From: Marine Group I thaumarchaeote SCGC AAA799-D11
GTDB lineage: Archaea > Thermoproteota > Nitrososphaeria > Nitrososphaerales > Nitrosopumilaceae
Direction: 5' to 3'
NCBI GenBank assembly: GCA_000746765.1
Contig: JOSY01000011.1
Coordinates: 27,200 to 91,199 of the forward strand
DNA length: 64,000 nucleotides
Below, piece by piece: positions 17,092 through 25,463 of the stretch. Position numbers and translations under genes: made by a program. The first letter of the stretch is position 1. Each line of letters begins with the position of its first letter. The notes beneath the pieces are model-generated. The model searched no databases. It was not told where the DNA came from and saw only the letters and a list, made by a program, of their open reading frames with translations.

Positions 17092-20000
17092 TTGTCAAAA
17101 AACATATTTTCAGTTATTGGGTTGATTTTTGCAATAATATTACTTTCCCCCAATGTGGCCGTTTTTGGTTATGATCCCGATGACCCTTCCTTTCAACAAC
17201 CTAATCCGAATGTACCTCCTCATCCTGATACTCCTGTGGGCAAAAACTTGGTACACCATGAACAAGAATCCATTAAAAACACGATTGATTTTTTACGCGA
17301 AAAAGGATTTCATGCTGAAGCAGATAACATTCAGAAATATTTAGATCAAGGTAAAATTGAAGTTGTAAAAAAAGGTGATTGGGTAGGTCCTGACTCTGAT
17401 GATTTTTTTGTCAATCCTGACGATCCTAGTGAAGATCTAGATGGACTTAATACTGAACATGGAGGTTCTGTTTTTATTAATAAAGAATTATTAAAAAATT
17501 TTCCTAGAAAACCTTATGGTCCTTCTGATGTTGATAAAATAGTAAAATTAGCTGCTACATTGATACATGAAAAAGTTCATTCTGAAAAACATTATTGGAG
17601 ATTATTTGTTTATGATGAAAATGAAGTTGAAGCATTTAAAATTGAATTAGAATTTTTAGATAAATTCATCGATATTTATTTGAAAGAATGTAAAACTCTG
17701 ATTGAAAATAATGCTGATGTTCAAGAGATTAAAGATTGTTTACGTACAGTAAAATGGTTAGTTGATCAAAAAATTAAAGCAATTGGAGATTATCATAAAG
17801 GAAAATATGGAGACCCAATAAACAAATCAGATTTGCATGACATTTCTGATGCTCTTCATGAATTTTTTCAATGTTTGATTTTGGATAATTGTGATAAAAC
17901 ATTTGATGAAATACTTGATGAAATAATTAAAAAACATAAAAAATTTTGGGAGTATGAAAAAAATGAATTTGAAAAAATGATGATGGATATCAAATTAAAA
18001 ACACAAAATATGCAAATTATTCCTTCTTGGATAAAAACAACTACAAATTTTTGGGCTGAAAACCAAATTTCAGATGATGAATTTGTTAATGCGATGAAAT
18101 TTCTAATTCAAGAAAATATTATACGTGGTTACGCGGTTTCTGAGAAATCTATGATCCCTGAAAATAACTCTAATATTCCAAAATGGATAAAAAATAATGC
18201 TGCATGGTGGGTTAATGATCAGATAGACGATGCTAGCTTCTTGTCTGGAATTGACTATATGTTAGATACTAAAATCATAGACATTCCAAATATTGTAAAA
18301 CTAGAAAACAAAAAGAAAGGCGAAATTGAAATTGATGTTGTAGATCCTCCAGAAGATGGTGGCTTTGATGAAACCCCTACAAATATCAAAAGTCCTCCAG
18401 AAGGTGGCTTCCCTATGTTACTATACAAAGATTGGTTGAAAGGATTTGGTCAATGTGATAGACAATATGAAGAAAAATGGAGTGGAGAAGGAGAAAATAG
18501 AAAATTAAAAGAGTTTACTGAAAAATGTGTTGATAAAAATGGAAATGTAATAGGAACTACTACTTGGGTTTATGATGATGAAGGCAATTTAGTACATGTT
18601 TTTGAAACACCTGATCCTTCAACAGGAAAGGGTAGAAATGCTGTAATAATTTGGTATGATGAAGATGGCGTTGCTGCTATTTCCTGTTGGGCCGATGGCA
18701 AAGAAGAAATCTATCGAGAAGTGATAAAAGACCAAAATGGAAATTATGATGTTCTACAAGAAGAAAAATCATTTTCATATGTAATTCCTGATGGAGCAAA
18801 TTGGACAATTAAAATTGAAACAGAGAACAATGAATCTCACGAATTTTCAATTGATCCAATTCTTGCAGTTGAACAAAATATTCCTCAACACACTGAATCT
18901 GATCTGTACATCCCACCTGTTCATTTATTCCAAAGTTGGACTCCTGATGGTTGGGAAGGTGCTTTAGAAGAGGGGTTAACTACTCCTGTTCCCCCTGGTG
19001 GTAAGGGAGATGTCATCCCTGGTGAAGATAATTTCGTACATAAAGAAGAAAAAACATGTCAAGATGTACAAAATGGAAATATTCATCGTTTTGAAAAAGG
19101 AAAAATTGATTATACTCTAATTTGTAAAGATGGAAAACAAGTTGGCAAAATACAATATCACTTTGACTTTAATGGAAGATTAATCAATATTCAATTTATA
19201 GGGGAATCTGGATTGATTTCAGAAACTGAAATAATCTATTTGTTAGGACATGGTGATGCAATTAATTGGATTCAGTGCAAAGATGAAAACGGTAACATTA
19301 TAGATAAAAAACAAGTCAAAACAGATGATGATGGAAATATTGTATTAGTGCCATTTGATGATTCTACTGATTCTCAAACAGACACTTCTGATATTGTTAT
19401 TCCAACGCCGATAAGTTATTGGGATGGAACAACATATCAAATTTCATCATATGATGCTGGTCCTACTGAAACATATCTTGTAGATTTGTTTGGAGGAAAT
19501 GATGGTAAAGTCATTGGCACTGCAAGTGTCATTGATTCAGAATTAGGTAAAGCACTTGACTTTGATGGAACTTCCTATGTCTTAATTGAAAACAATGATA
19601 ATCTCAATTTTGGAGTAGATGATTTTACAATCATGGCTTGGGTGAAAACTAACACCCAAGGTACAGGAGGAGCAAATGACTTTATCTTATCAAAATCTCA
19701 CTCAGGAGCAGATATCCAATACACTCTAGGATATAGAGAAAATACAAATGCTAATCCTTGGGTTGCAATGCAAGACCCTGAAACAGGTGAACTTGGTTGG
19801 GCTCAAGCTCAGATCAATATTGCAGATGGAGAATTTCATCATATAGCAGGCGTCAGAAGTGGAACAACTATGACATTTTATTATGATGGAGTTCCAAAAA
19901 GCGAAATAGAGACTTCATATGCTATATCTGCAACCAGTGAAAATCCAGTAACTGTAGGTGGACGAGTAAATCAATCACATGATCCAAACTTTAATGGACA

Positions 20001-20112
20001 AATTACCATGATCGGAATTTTTAATGTTGCTTTGAATTCTGATACTATAAAACACATCTACGAATCAAGAGAATTAGGTATTGGTGTTTCAGGACAAGAT
20101 TCTTTTAAGTAA
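17092..20112 (+). CDS. Large secreted protein: HExxH metalloprotease-like region, WIK repeats, C-terminal LamG
   Basis: 1006 residues from a TTG start. An N-terminal signal peptide (hydrophobic ~5-25) precedes a domain with HEKVH at residues 159-163 and Glu178/Glu180 as possible third zinc ligand. Two ~50-residue repeats follow near 309 and 362 (IPSWIKTTTNFWAENQISDD and IPKWIKNNAAWWVNDQIDD), a module I associate with thaumarchaeal exported proteins. A middle region of beta repeats (GNVIGTTTWVYDDEGNLVHV) precedes a LamG/concanavalin-like domain (~795-1000). No C-terminal anchor is obvious. Likely an envelope or extracellular hydrolase or adhesin; activity is unproven. Confidence 0.75.
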   Translation: MSKNIFSVIGLIFAIILLSPNVAVFGYDPDDPSFQQPNPNVPPHPDTPVGKNLVHHEQESIKNTIDFLREKGFHAEADNIQKYLDQGKIEVVKKGDWVGPDSDDFFVNPDDPSEDLDGLNTEHGGSVFINKELLKNFPRKPYGPSDVDKIVKLAATLIHEKVHSEKHYWRLFVYDENEVEAFKIELEFLDKFIDIYLKECKTLIENNADVQEIKDCLRTVKWLVDQKIKAIGDYHKGKYGDPINKSDLHDISDALHEFFQCLILDNCDKTFDEILDEIIKKHKKFWEYEKNEFEKMMMDIKLKTQNMQIIPSWIKTTTNFWAENQISDDEFVNAMKFLIQENIIRGYAVSEKSMIPENNSNIPKWIKNNAAWWVNDQIDDASFLSGIDYMLDTKIIDIPNIVKLENKKKGEIEIDVVDPPEDGGFDETPTNIKSPPEGGFPMLLYKDWLKGFGQCDRQYEEKWSGEGENRKLKEFTEKCVDKNGNVIGTTTWVYDDEGNLVHVFETPDPSTGKGRNAVIIWYDEDGVAAISCWADGKEEIYREVIKDQNGNYDVLQEEKSFSYVIPDGANWTIKIETENNESHEFSIDPILAVEQNIPQHTESDLYIPPVHLFQSWTPDGWEGALEEGLTTPVPPGGKGDVIPGEDNFVHKEEKTCQDVQNGNIHRFEKGKIDYTLICKDGKQVGKIQYHFDFNGRLINIQFIGESGLISETEIIYLLGHGDAINWIQCKDENGNIIDKKQVKTDDDGNIVLVPFDDSTDSQTDTSDIVIPTPISYWDGTTYQISSYDAGPTETYLVDLFGGNDGKVIGTASVIDSELGKALDFDGTSYVLIENNDNLNFGVDDFTIMAWVKTNTQGTGGANDFILSKSHSGADIQYTLGYRENTNANPWVAMQDPETGELGWAQAQINIADGEFHHIAGVRSGTTMTFYYDGVPKSEIETSYAISATSENPVTVGGRVNQSHDPNFNGQITMIGIFNVALNSDTIKHIYESRELGIGVSGQDSFK

Positions 20113-20140
20113 AACAAAAAGAGTTTAAAAAAATATGGTT

Positions 20141-20455
20141 CTATTGAGGATTTACTTCCATCTGACCAAATTTGCCTTTTGTTAAAGACACTTCACCTTT
20201 GAATTCATTGGTGTATCCATTTGTGATCACAACAACATCTCCAACATTTACTGCTTTGATATCATCTCCCCACAATGTTAATTTCATTTGGTCATCTTCA
20301 GTTTCACCATCAGCGATAACAGCATCGCAGACATCCACTGTTCCTCCACTTTTTAGATTAACAGTTCTTGGATCTCCTTTGCTTTTTACTTCGGCTTTAG
20401 CATTTATTCCACTTCGCATTTTTTTTACTTGTGAAATTGGTATGTATTCTGCCAT
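20141..20455 (-). CDS. OB-fold single-strand nucleic-acid-binding protein (RPA/SSB-like)
   Basis: 104 residues forming one OB fold: strands around INAKAEVKSKGDPRTVNL, VCDAVIADGET, MKLTLWGDDIKAVNVGD and VVITNGYTNEFKGEVSL. The phrase LTLWGDDIKAVNVGDVV is typical of archaeal RPA/SSB domains. Short single-OB proteins of this type bind ssDNA or RNA. No zinc finger or acidic tail is present, so it differs from crenarchaeal SSB. Confidence 0.75.
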   Translation of the reverse strand: MAEYIPISQVKKMRSGINAKAEVKSKGDPRTVNLKSGGTVDVCDAVIADGETEDDQMKLTLWGDDIKAVNVGDVVVITNGYTNEFKGEVSLTKGKFGQMEVNPQ

Positions 20456-20576
20456 GTATTTTTGAGTCCATTACGCACGATTATAAGCTTTGTTAAAATT
20501 TCTTCAAATTGGCAGATCATTTTTCAAATTTATTCAAATAGCAATCGAAAAATACTGCTCTTTATCCATTCTCATT

Positions 20577-20677
20577 GCAGAGATATCGAAGCCCGGTCAA
20601 CCGAGAGGGACTCAAGATCTTCTAAATAGGAAATCCCTTCTCTCAGGAGTTCGTGGGTTCAAATCCCACTCTCTGCA
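20577..20677 (+). tRNA. tRNA-Leu(CAA) with 16-nt intron
   Basis: Acceptor GCAGAGA pairs with TCTCTGC, discriminator A at 20677. The D arm uses TCG/CGA; the anticodon stem AGGGA (20606-20610) pairs with TCCCT (20634-20638) only if 20617-20632 is removed as an intron after G37, giving the loop CTCAAGA with anticodon CAA. A 14-nt class II variable arm (CTC/GAG stem) and T arm GTGGG-TTCAAAT-CCCAC follow. The mature length is 85 nt. CCA is not encoded. Confidence 0.9.
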
Positions 20678-20710
20678 CTAAATTTTCCATAAAATTACAA
20701 ATCTTTGAAA

Positions 20711-20833
20711 TTAAGCAACAAGTGCTTTGACTTTGCTTACAGAATGCTCTGAAATTTGTTTATGTATTTCTGCTACACTTTCGTCCTTGAATGATAGATT
20801 GCACCTAAAACACTTCCAAACCATCTCGGACAT
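20711..20833 (-). CDS. 40-residue single zinc-finger-like protein
   Basis: ATG at 20833, stop at 20711. The peptide reads WKCFRCNLSFKDESVAEIHK, then a helix with a second His (QISEHSVSKVKALVA): a C-x2-C pair and two His spaced like a C2H2 finger. Downstream of tRNA-Leu, on the other strand. A TATA-like CTTTATAAGC at 20855-20864 lies ~27 bp before the ATG. Too short for standard ORF cut-offs; function unknown, DNA/RNA or protein binding is plausible. Confidence 0.65.
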   Translation of the reverse strand: MSEMVWKCFRCNLSFKDESVAEIHKQISEHSVSKVKALVA

Positions 20834-20854
20834 GCCTACCTATATGCATAATTT

Positions 20855-20864
20855 GCTTATAAAG
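20855..20864 (-). promoter_or_regulatory. TATA box for the 40-residue zinc-finger gene
   Basis: On the minus strand the sequence is CTTTATAAGC, centred ~27 bp before the ATG at 20833, the expected distance for a leaderless archaeal transcript. It supports that this very short reading frame is expressed. Confidence 0.4.
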
Positions 20865-21018
20865 ATATTGCATGATTGATCCAATTTGTTACAATCCATG
20901 ATCATTGTTTTGAAAAACATGTAATTTTTTTATTTTTTTGAAACAGAATGTGATTTTTTTGTGACTATACACTAATCCAAGGGTTTAGAAGCAAAAAAAC
21001 TAGCATATTCTTTGAAAG

Positions 21019-21639
21019 ATGGTAGATATTTTTGAAATTTTTGGAGAATTATCGTATTTTGGAATCTTTCTTGTACTGATCCTTGTAAATGCCTCTCCAA
21101 TCTTAATGCCTCCAAGCTGGATTGTACTAACATCATTCTATCTTCTTGATCCCAGCTTGAATGTTGTGTTTCTTGCTATGGTTGGTGCAACAGGTGCAAC
21201 TATTGGTAGATTGTTTCTCAAAAAAATCAGTGGATTATTTAGAAAGTTTGTTGGAGAAGAACAAAAAACAAATCTTGACATAATTGGAGATTATCTTAAT
21301 CACAAAAAGTATGGTTATTTGCTTGCATCTTTTCTTTTTGGTGCAACCCCCCTCCCAAGTAATATGCTTTTTATCACATACGGGTTAATGCGTGCAAAAA
21401 GTGTTGGAATCTATATTGGATTTTGGCTTGGTAGAACAATATCATACATTATAATGATCTATTTTGGAAATGTTGTTTTACAACCTTTCTTGGAAATATT
21501 TGAGGATCGTCTAACTGGGATTTTACTAATTGATGGTGTGGGAATAGGTGTGATTGTTCTGTTTGCATCAATAAATTGGACAGTATTAATCACTCAGAGA
21601 AAAATTAAATTTGTCAAACCGAAAATATGGAGATTCTAA
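21019..21639 (+). CDS. VTT/DedA-like membrane protein
   Basis: 206 residues, about five membrane spans. The central region (GYLLASFLFGATPLPSNMLF, ITYGLMRAKSVGIYIGFWLG) resembles the VTT (DedA/SNARE-associated) domain with its small-residue and Pro signature. Such proteins act in lipid scrambling or ion homeostasis; here this is inference from weak similarity. It abuts the HD-domain gene without a gap. Confidence 0.6.
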   Translation: MVDIFEIFGELSYFGIFLVLILVNASPILMPPSWIVLTSFYLLDPSLNVVFLAMVGATGATIGRLFLKKISGLFRKFVGEEQKTNLDIIGDYLNHKKYGYLLASFLFGATPLPSNMLFITYGLMRAKSVGIYIGFWLGRTISYIIMIYFGNVVLQPFLEIFEDRLTGILLIDGVGIGVIVLFASINWTVLITQRKIKFVKPKIWRF

Positions 21640-22260
21640 ATGAAAGTCCTTGAATTACTCAAAAAAGATGTAAAAAAAATTATGGAAAATGATCCTGCCC
21701 ATGACTATGAACATATAATGAGAGTATACAAAAACGCACAAAAAATCTGTAAAAAAGAAAAAGCAAATGAGAAATTGGTTTTAAGTGCTGCATTATTACA
21801 TGATATCGTTTCGTATCCTAAATCTGACAAGCGCTCAAAAATGTCTTCAATTGAGAGTGCAAAAAAGTCAAAACAAATCCTAAAAAAATATGATTTTGAT
21901 GAAAATGAAATAACTATTGTTTCAGATGCCATTCGTGATCATAGCTTTTCTCAAAAGAAAACACCAAAAACTATCGAAGGCAAAATTCTTCAAGATTCTG
22001 ATAGACTGGATGCTTTAGGTGCAATTGGCATTGCTAGGGTTTTTGCTACAGGTGGTTCTCTGAAGAGACCTTTTTACAACATTGATGACCCATTTTGTAA
22101 AAAGCGAAATCCTGATGACAAAATATGGACTGTGGATCATTTCTTTCAAAAATTGCTTAAACTAGAATCTCTGATGAATACAAAATCTGGAAAAATAGAA
22201 GCAAAAAGAAGAACTAGAATTCTAAAAGAGTATCTAAAACAACTAAAACAAGAAGTCTAA
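21640..22260 (+). CDS. HD-domain phosphohydrolase
   Basis: 206 residues with the HD-superfamily metal ligands: His in HDYEHIMRVYKNA, the HD pair in LLHDIV, and Asp in LQDSDRLDALGAIGIAR. The phrase AIGIARVFATGGSLKRPFY is seen in the small YpgQ/YedJ-type HD proteins thought to hydrolyse nucleotides or phosphomonoesters. Directly follows the VTT-like gene. The substrate is unknown. Confidence 0.82.
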   Translation: MKVLELLKKDVKKIMENDPAHDYEHIMRVYKNAQKICKKEKANEKLVLSAALLHDIVSYPKSDKRSKMSSIESAKKSKQILKKYDFDENEITIVSDAIRDHSFSQKKTPKTIEGKILQDSDRLDALGAIGIARVFATGGSLKRPFYNIDDPFCKKRNPDDKIWTVDHFFQKLLKLESLMNTKSGKIEAKRRTRILKEYLKQLKQEV

Positions 22261-22568
22261 CCATAATCGACGTATCTGTCGTATCTTTTTTCAATCTCTT
22301 TGTTTAGCCCTGCAATTATCTTCTCATATTCTTCCTTTTTTCTAAAATCGATATACTTTCGAATTGCATCAAATTCTTCATCTTTAGGATATGATTCAAA
22401 GATTGGTTCTGCCATCTTTAGATATTCTAGAGTTTTCTCACGAAACTCCTCTCTTGTGGGTTTTTTGATGCCTTTCATTCTAAACTCGACTGATGCCCAA
22501 CTTGCACCAATTACATGTGGTAGTAAATCAAATGCCCTTTGAATCTCGTATCGTTCGTCGTTTCTCAT
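22257..22568 (-). CDS. Hypothetical helical protein downstream of hemB
   Basis: 103 residues, almost all helix, with IQRAFDLLPHVIGASWASVE and a charged C-terminus rich in Tyr, Arg and Lys. Its ATG overlaps the hemB stop by 4 bp, so it is co-transcribed with hemA-hemB. The family is not recognised. Being coupled to haem genes hints at an accessory role in tetrapyrrole synthesis, unproven. Confidence 0.65.
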   Translation of the reverse strand: MRNDERYEIQRAFDLLPHVIGASWASVEFRMKGIKKPTREEFREKTLEYLKMAEPIFESYPKDEEFDAIRKYIDFRKKEEYEKIIAGLNKEIEKRYDRYVDYG

Positions 22569-23545
22569 GATTCTTGAAGAAATCTTGATGCATATTTTGC
22601 AAAATAAGTTACTATCATGTCTGCACCAGCCCTCTTTATCGAATATAGTATCTCTTCAGTCATGTCTTTTTCATTGACATATCCTAACTGTGAGGCTGCT
22701 TTTACCAATGCATATTCTCCAGAAACGCTATAAGCTGCAACTGGGACATTGAATTTCCTTCTTGTTTCTGCAATAAGATCCAAATATGATAGTGCTGGCT
22801 TTATCATAACAATATCTACGCCTTCATTGATGTCAGTTTCTACTTCCATCATTGCTTCTCTAGCATTTGTATATGGAACTTGGTATGTTTTTCTGTCTCC
22901 GAACTTTGGTGCACATTCTGCAGCGTCTCTAAATGGTGCATAAAAGTTTGAACGATGTTTTGCAGAGTGAGACATTATTGAAACATCTGAAAAGCCTTCC
23001 TCATCAAGCGCCTTTCTGATTGCTGCTACTTGTCCGTCCATCATTGCAGATGGCGAGACTGTGTCAACCCCTGCTTTTGCTTGACTTACTGCAATTTTTG
23101 AAAGTGTATCTAAACTAGTATCATTATCAATTTTGTTTCCTTGAATAATTCCACAATGTCCGGTGGATGTAAACTGACACAGACATACGTCTGCCATTAT
23201 TACCATCTTATCTCCAAAGTTTTCTCGAATTTGAGATATTGCTTTTTGTACTATTCCGTTATCATCAAATGCAGAAGAACCTGCATCATCTTTCTGTGTT
23301 GGAATTCCAAATAACATGATTGCCGGAATGCCCAAATCACTTATGGTTCCAACTTCATCGTTGACATCATCTAATGGAAGTCTTTCTATGGCTGTCATTG
23401 ATTCAACTTTGGTTCTTGTCTTTAGATCCTCTTGAACAAATACTGGACAAATGAAATCTTTTGGAGAAAGTGTGGTTTGCTGAATCAACTCTCTCATCTT
23501 CTCTGATGTTCTTAATCTACGAAGACGTCTAGTTGGAAATGACAT
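22565..23545 (-). CDS. hemB: Porphobilinogen synthase (5-aminolevulinate dehydratase)
   Basis: About 326 residues. Condenses two 5-aminolevulinates to porphobilinogen. The Schiff-base lysines lie in SHSAKHRSNFYAPFRDA and DIVMIKPALSYLD. The metal loop DVCLCQFTSTGHCG keeps three Cys, as in zinc enzymes. ATG 23545 (MSFPTRRLRRLR) gives normal length; a start at 23608 would run into hemA. Part of the leftward run Met8-like, hemA, hemB. Confidence 0.95.
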   Translation of the reverse strand: MSFPTRRLRRLRTSEKMRELIQQTTLSPKDFICPVFVQEDLKTRTKVESMTAIERLPLDDVNDEVGTISDLGIPAIMLFGIPTQKDDAGSSAFDDNGIVQKAISQIRENFGDKMVIMADVCLCQFTSTGHCGIIQGNKIDNDTSLDTLSKIAVSQAKAGVDTVSPSAMMDGQVAAIRKALDEEGFSDVSIMSHSAKHRSNFYAPFRDAAECAPKFGDRKTYQVPYTNAREAMMEVETDINEGVDIVMIKPALSYLDLIAETRRKFNVPVAAYSVSGEYALVKAASQLGYVNEKDMTEEILYSIKRAGADMIVTYFAKYASRFLQES

Positions 23546-23576
23546 GTTAGAAATTCTCTTTGGGTAAAATATAATC

Positions 23577-24842
23577 CTAGTCAGCCTGTTCTTGTTTTTT
23601 ATAGTCAAAGAGCTTGCTTGCCAAATCTACTACCTCTGGATTGCCTTGTTCAGAGGCTTTTCTGATATTGTTCATTGGAGTAGAAACAATGCTCTCTACT
23701 ACTGCTTTGGTTAATTCATCAATAATCTTGATTCTTTTCTCATCTTTTTCATCTAGCATCTGAAGTGCTTTTTGCAATTCTTTTGCTCTGAGTGATTCTA
23801 TGTTCTTGAATACGTCTTTTACCAGTGGTTCTGCTTCTAGTCTTTTCATTGAGGCCTCTAATACAGATACTTCTTCGTTAATTATATTTTCAACGGTTTT
23901 TACCTTGTTTAATCTGGCATTCATGTTCTTCTCAACCATTTCTGCAATTTGATCAAGATTCATCAATTTTATGCCTCCAATTGTTGCAACTTTTTCATCT
24001 ACTGTTCTTGGATTTGATAAGTCCAAAATCATCATGCCTTTGTTTTTGTCTTTCATTGCTTCTGTAATTCGCTCATATGTTACAAGAAAATATGGGGCAG
24101 TTGTTGCAACAAATATCACATCATAATTATCAAATCCTGAAAGAACCTCTTCAAATTTGACTGGATTTCCTCCCATTGTTTCACAAAATGTTTTTGATCT
24201 GCTTAGTGTTCTACTTGTAACATCAAATGCATAACCGCGTCTTTGTAATGATTTTGCAACTAGTGTAGAAACTTCTCCAGTTCCAATCAGTAATGTCTTT
24301 TTTGTTTTTAATTCATCAATATTTTCTTCTGCAAGTTTAACTGCCATTGAACCAACTGATATTCCCCCTTTACCAATTCCACTGGAGTTTCTAATTCTAG
24401 TTCCTATCCTAATTGCTTTATCAAATAATGTGTTTAGGTGTTGACCTGATGCTTTTTTCTCTCTTGCAGAAGTAATGGAATTTTTGATTTGACCAAGAAT
24501 CTGTTCTTCGCCTAATACCATAGAATCCAAGCCTGAAGTCAGTTTCAATAAATGATGTAAAGCATTTTGATTCTCTTCAAATTCCATATTTTCATCAAAA
24601 ACTTGTTCTTCTAATCCAGCTAATGATGCCCATGTTTTCTTTATCTTATCTACTTCTTGATTATTTGATTTTCCAAATAATTCTATTCTGTTACATGTTT
24701 GAATTATGACACATTCATCTAATCCTGAATGTTTCTTGAATTGTTCATATGCATCTTCTATGTCTTTTATTGTAAATTGTTCTAAAATATGAATTGGTGA
24801 ATTACGAAAAGTCACACGTGCATTAATGATGTTTTGATTCAT
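23577..24842 (-). CDS. hemA: Glutamyl-tRNA reductase
   Basis: 421 residues. First step of the C5 pathway: reduces glutamyl-tRNA to glutamate-1-semialdehyde for HemL. Catalytic Cys50 sits in IIQTCNRIELFG; GLDSMVLGEEQILGQIK and the NADPH-binding LIGTGEVSTLVAKSL follow, with a helical dimerisation domain at the end. ATG 24842 forms an ATGA overlap with the upstream gene; TTG 24848 is the alternative. Confidence 0.95.
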   Translation of the reverse strand: MNQNIINARVTFRNSPIHILEQFTIKDIEDAYEQFKKHSGLDECVIIQTCNRIELFGKSNNQEVDKIKKTWASLAGLEEQVFDENMEFEENQNALHHLLKLTSGLDSMVLGEEQILGQIKNSITSAREKKASGQHLNTLFDKAIRIGTRIRNSSGIGKGGISVGSMAVKLAEENIDELKTKKTLLIGTGEVSTLVAKSLQRRGYAFDVTSRTLSRSKTFCETMGGNPVKFEEVLSGFDNYDVIFVATTAPYFLVTYERITEAMKDKNKGMMILDLSNPRTVDEKVATIGGIKLMNLDQIAEMVEKNMNARLNKVKTVENIINEEVSVLEASMKRLEAEPLVKDVFKNIESLRAKELQKALQMLDEKDEKRIKIIDELTKAVVESIVSTPMNNIRKASEQGNPEVVDLASKLFDYKKQEQAD

Positions 24843-25372
24843 TTCCAATTCCTCACTATTGTAATGGCTCTTTTTTCAGCTTTTTTCATCTGACCGTCTT
24901 TTATTAACTGATCAATCTCATTATCAGCCATGATACTGCTAAGACATGCTTTTCTTTCTGCTGGAGTTGCAATCTTTTCTTTTGTAGCATCTCTTGCGAT
25001 CTTTTGAATTTTGATTTGACTAATGTCTTCTTTTGTGATGATTTTCTTAAAGACTCGTTCTGATTTTTTCTTGAGTTTTTTTTTTTTCTTTTTTCCTGCA
25101 TTGATAATGTTTTGATTGAGTTTTTTATCATTAGTTGTTGTAATTATGATATCTGGTTTGAATTCTGATATGAATTTAGTATCTTGAATTTTTTGTTTTT
25201 TTAATTGGATTTTTTTTAATTTGGCAAGTTTGGTAATCTGTGGGGTCACTTTGTCGCTAATTACTGTGATATTGCATTCTTGATTCATCAAAGAATTGAT
25301 TCTTTTTTGTGCCTCATTTCCTCCTCCAATCACAATAACTGATTTTTCTTGCAGGTTTAGGTCTACTATCAT
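24839..25372 (-). CDS. Met8/CysG-like precorrin-2 dehydrogenase/ferrochelatase, internally shortened
   Basis: 177 residues against ~200-220 usual. The NAD-binding start is normal (KSVIVIGGGNEAQKRINSL, then PDIIITTTNDKKLNQNIINA) and so is the helical C-terminus (SERVFKKIITKEDISQIKIQ). Between them, where the family has ~40 residues with the catalytic Asp (Asp104 of CysG) and the S-x-G-x-SP loop, there is only a Lys-rich junction coded by A-rich DNA (25055-25100, including A12). Its position before hemA fits siroheme synthesis, but catalysis looks doubtful unless the sequence is wrong here. Confidence 0.75.
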   Translation of the reverse strand: MIVDLNLQEKSVIVIGGGNEAQKRINSLMNQECNITVISDKVTPQITKLAKLKKIQLKKQKIQDTKFISEFKPDIIITTTNDKKLNQNIINAGKKKKKKLKKKSERVFKKIITKEDISQIKIQKIARDATKEKIATPAERKACLSSIMADNEIDQLIKDGQMKKAEKRAITIVRNWK

Positions 25373-25463
25373 CGATCAAAAGCCCTTCGATTTCTATTTA
25401 TGTATTAAAATTCCACATGTGAATCCAGCTACATTTTTAATTGAATGTAAGGGTCTTTGTCAT

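Noticed and set aside
20490-20681. 63-codon frame covering tRNA-Leu
   Set aside because: It is explained entirely by the tRNA gene and its flank.
24904-25131. Second minus-strand frame inside the Met8-like gene as evidence of a frameshift
   Set aside because: The N- and C-terminal homologous parts are already in one frame, so the anomaly is a missing segment, not a shift.
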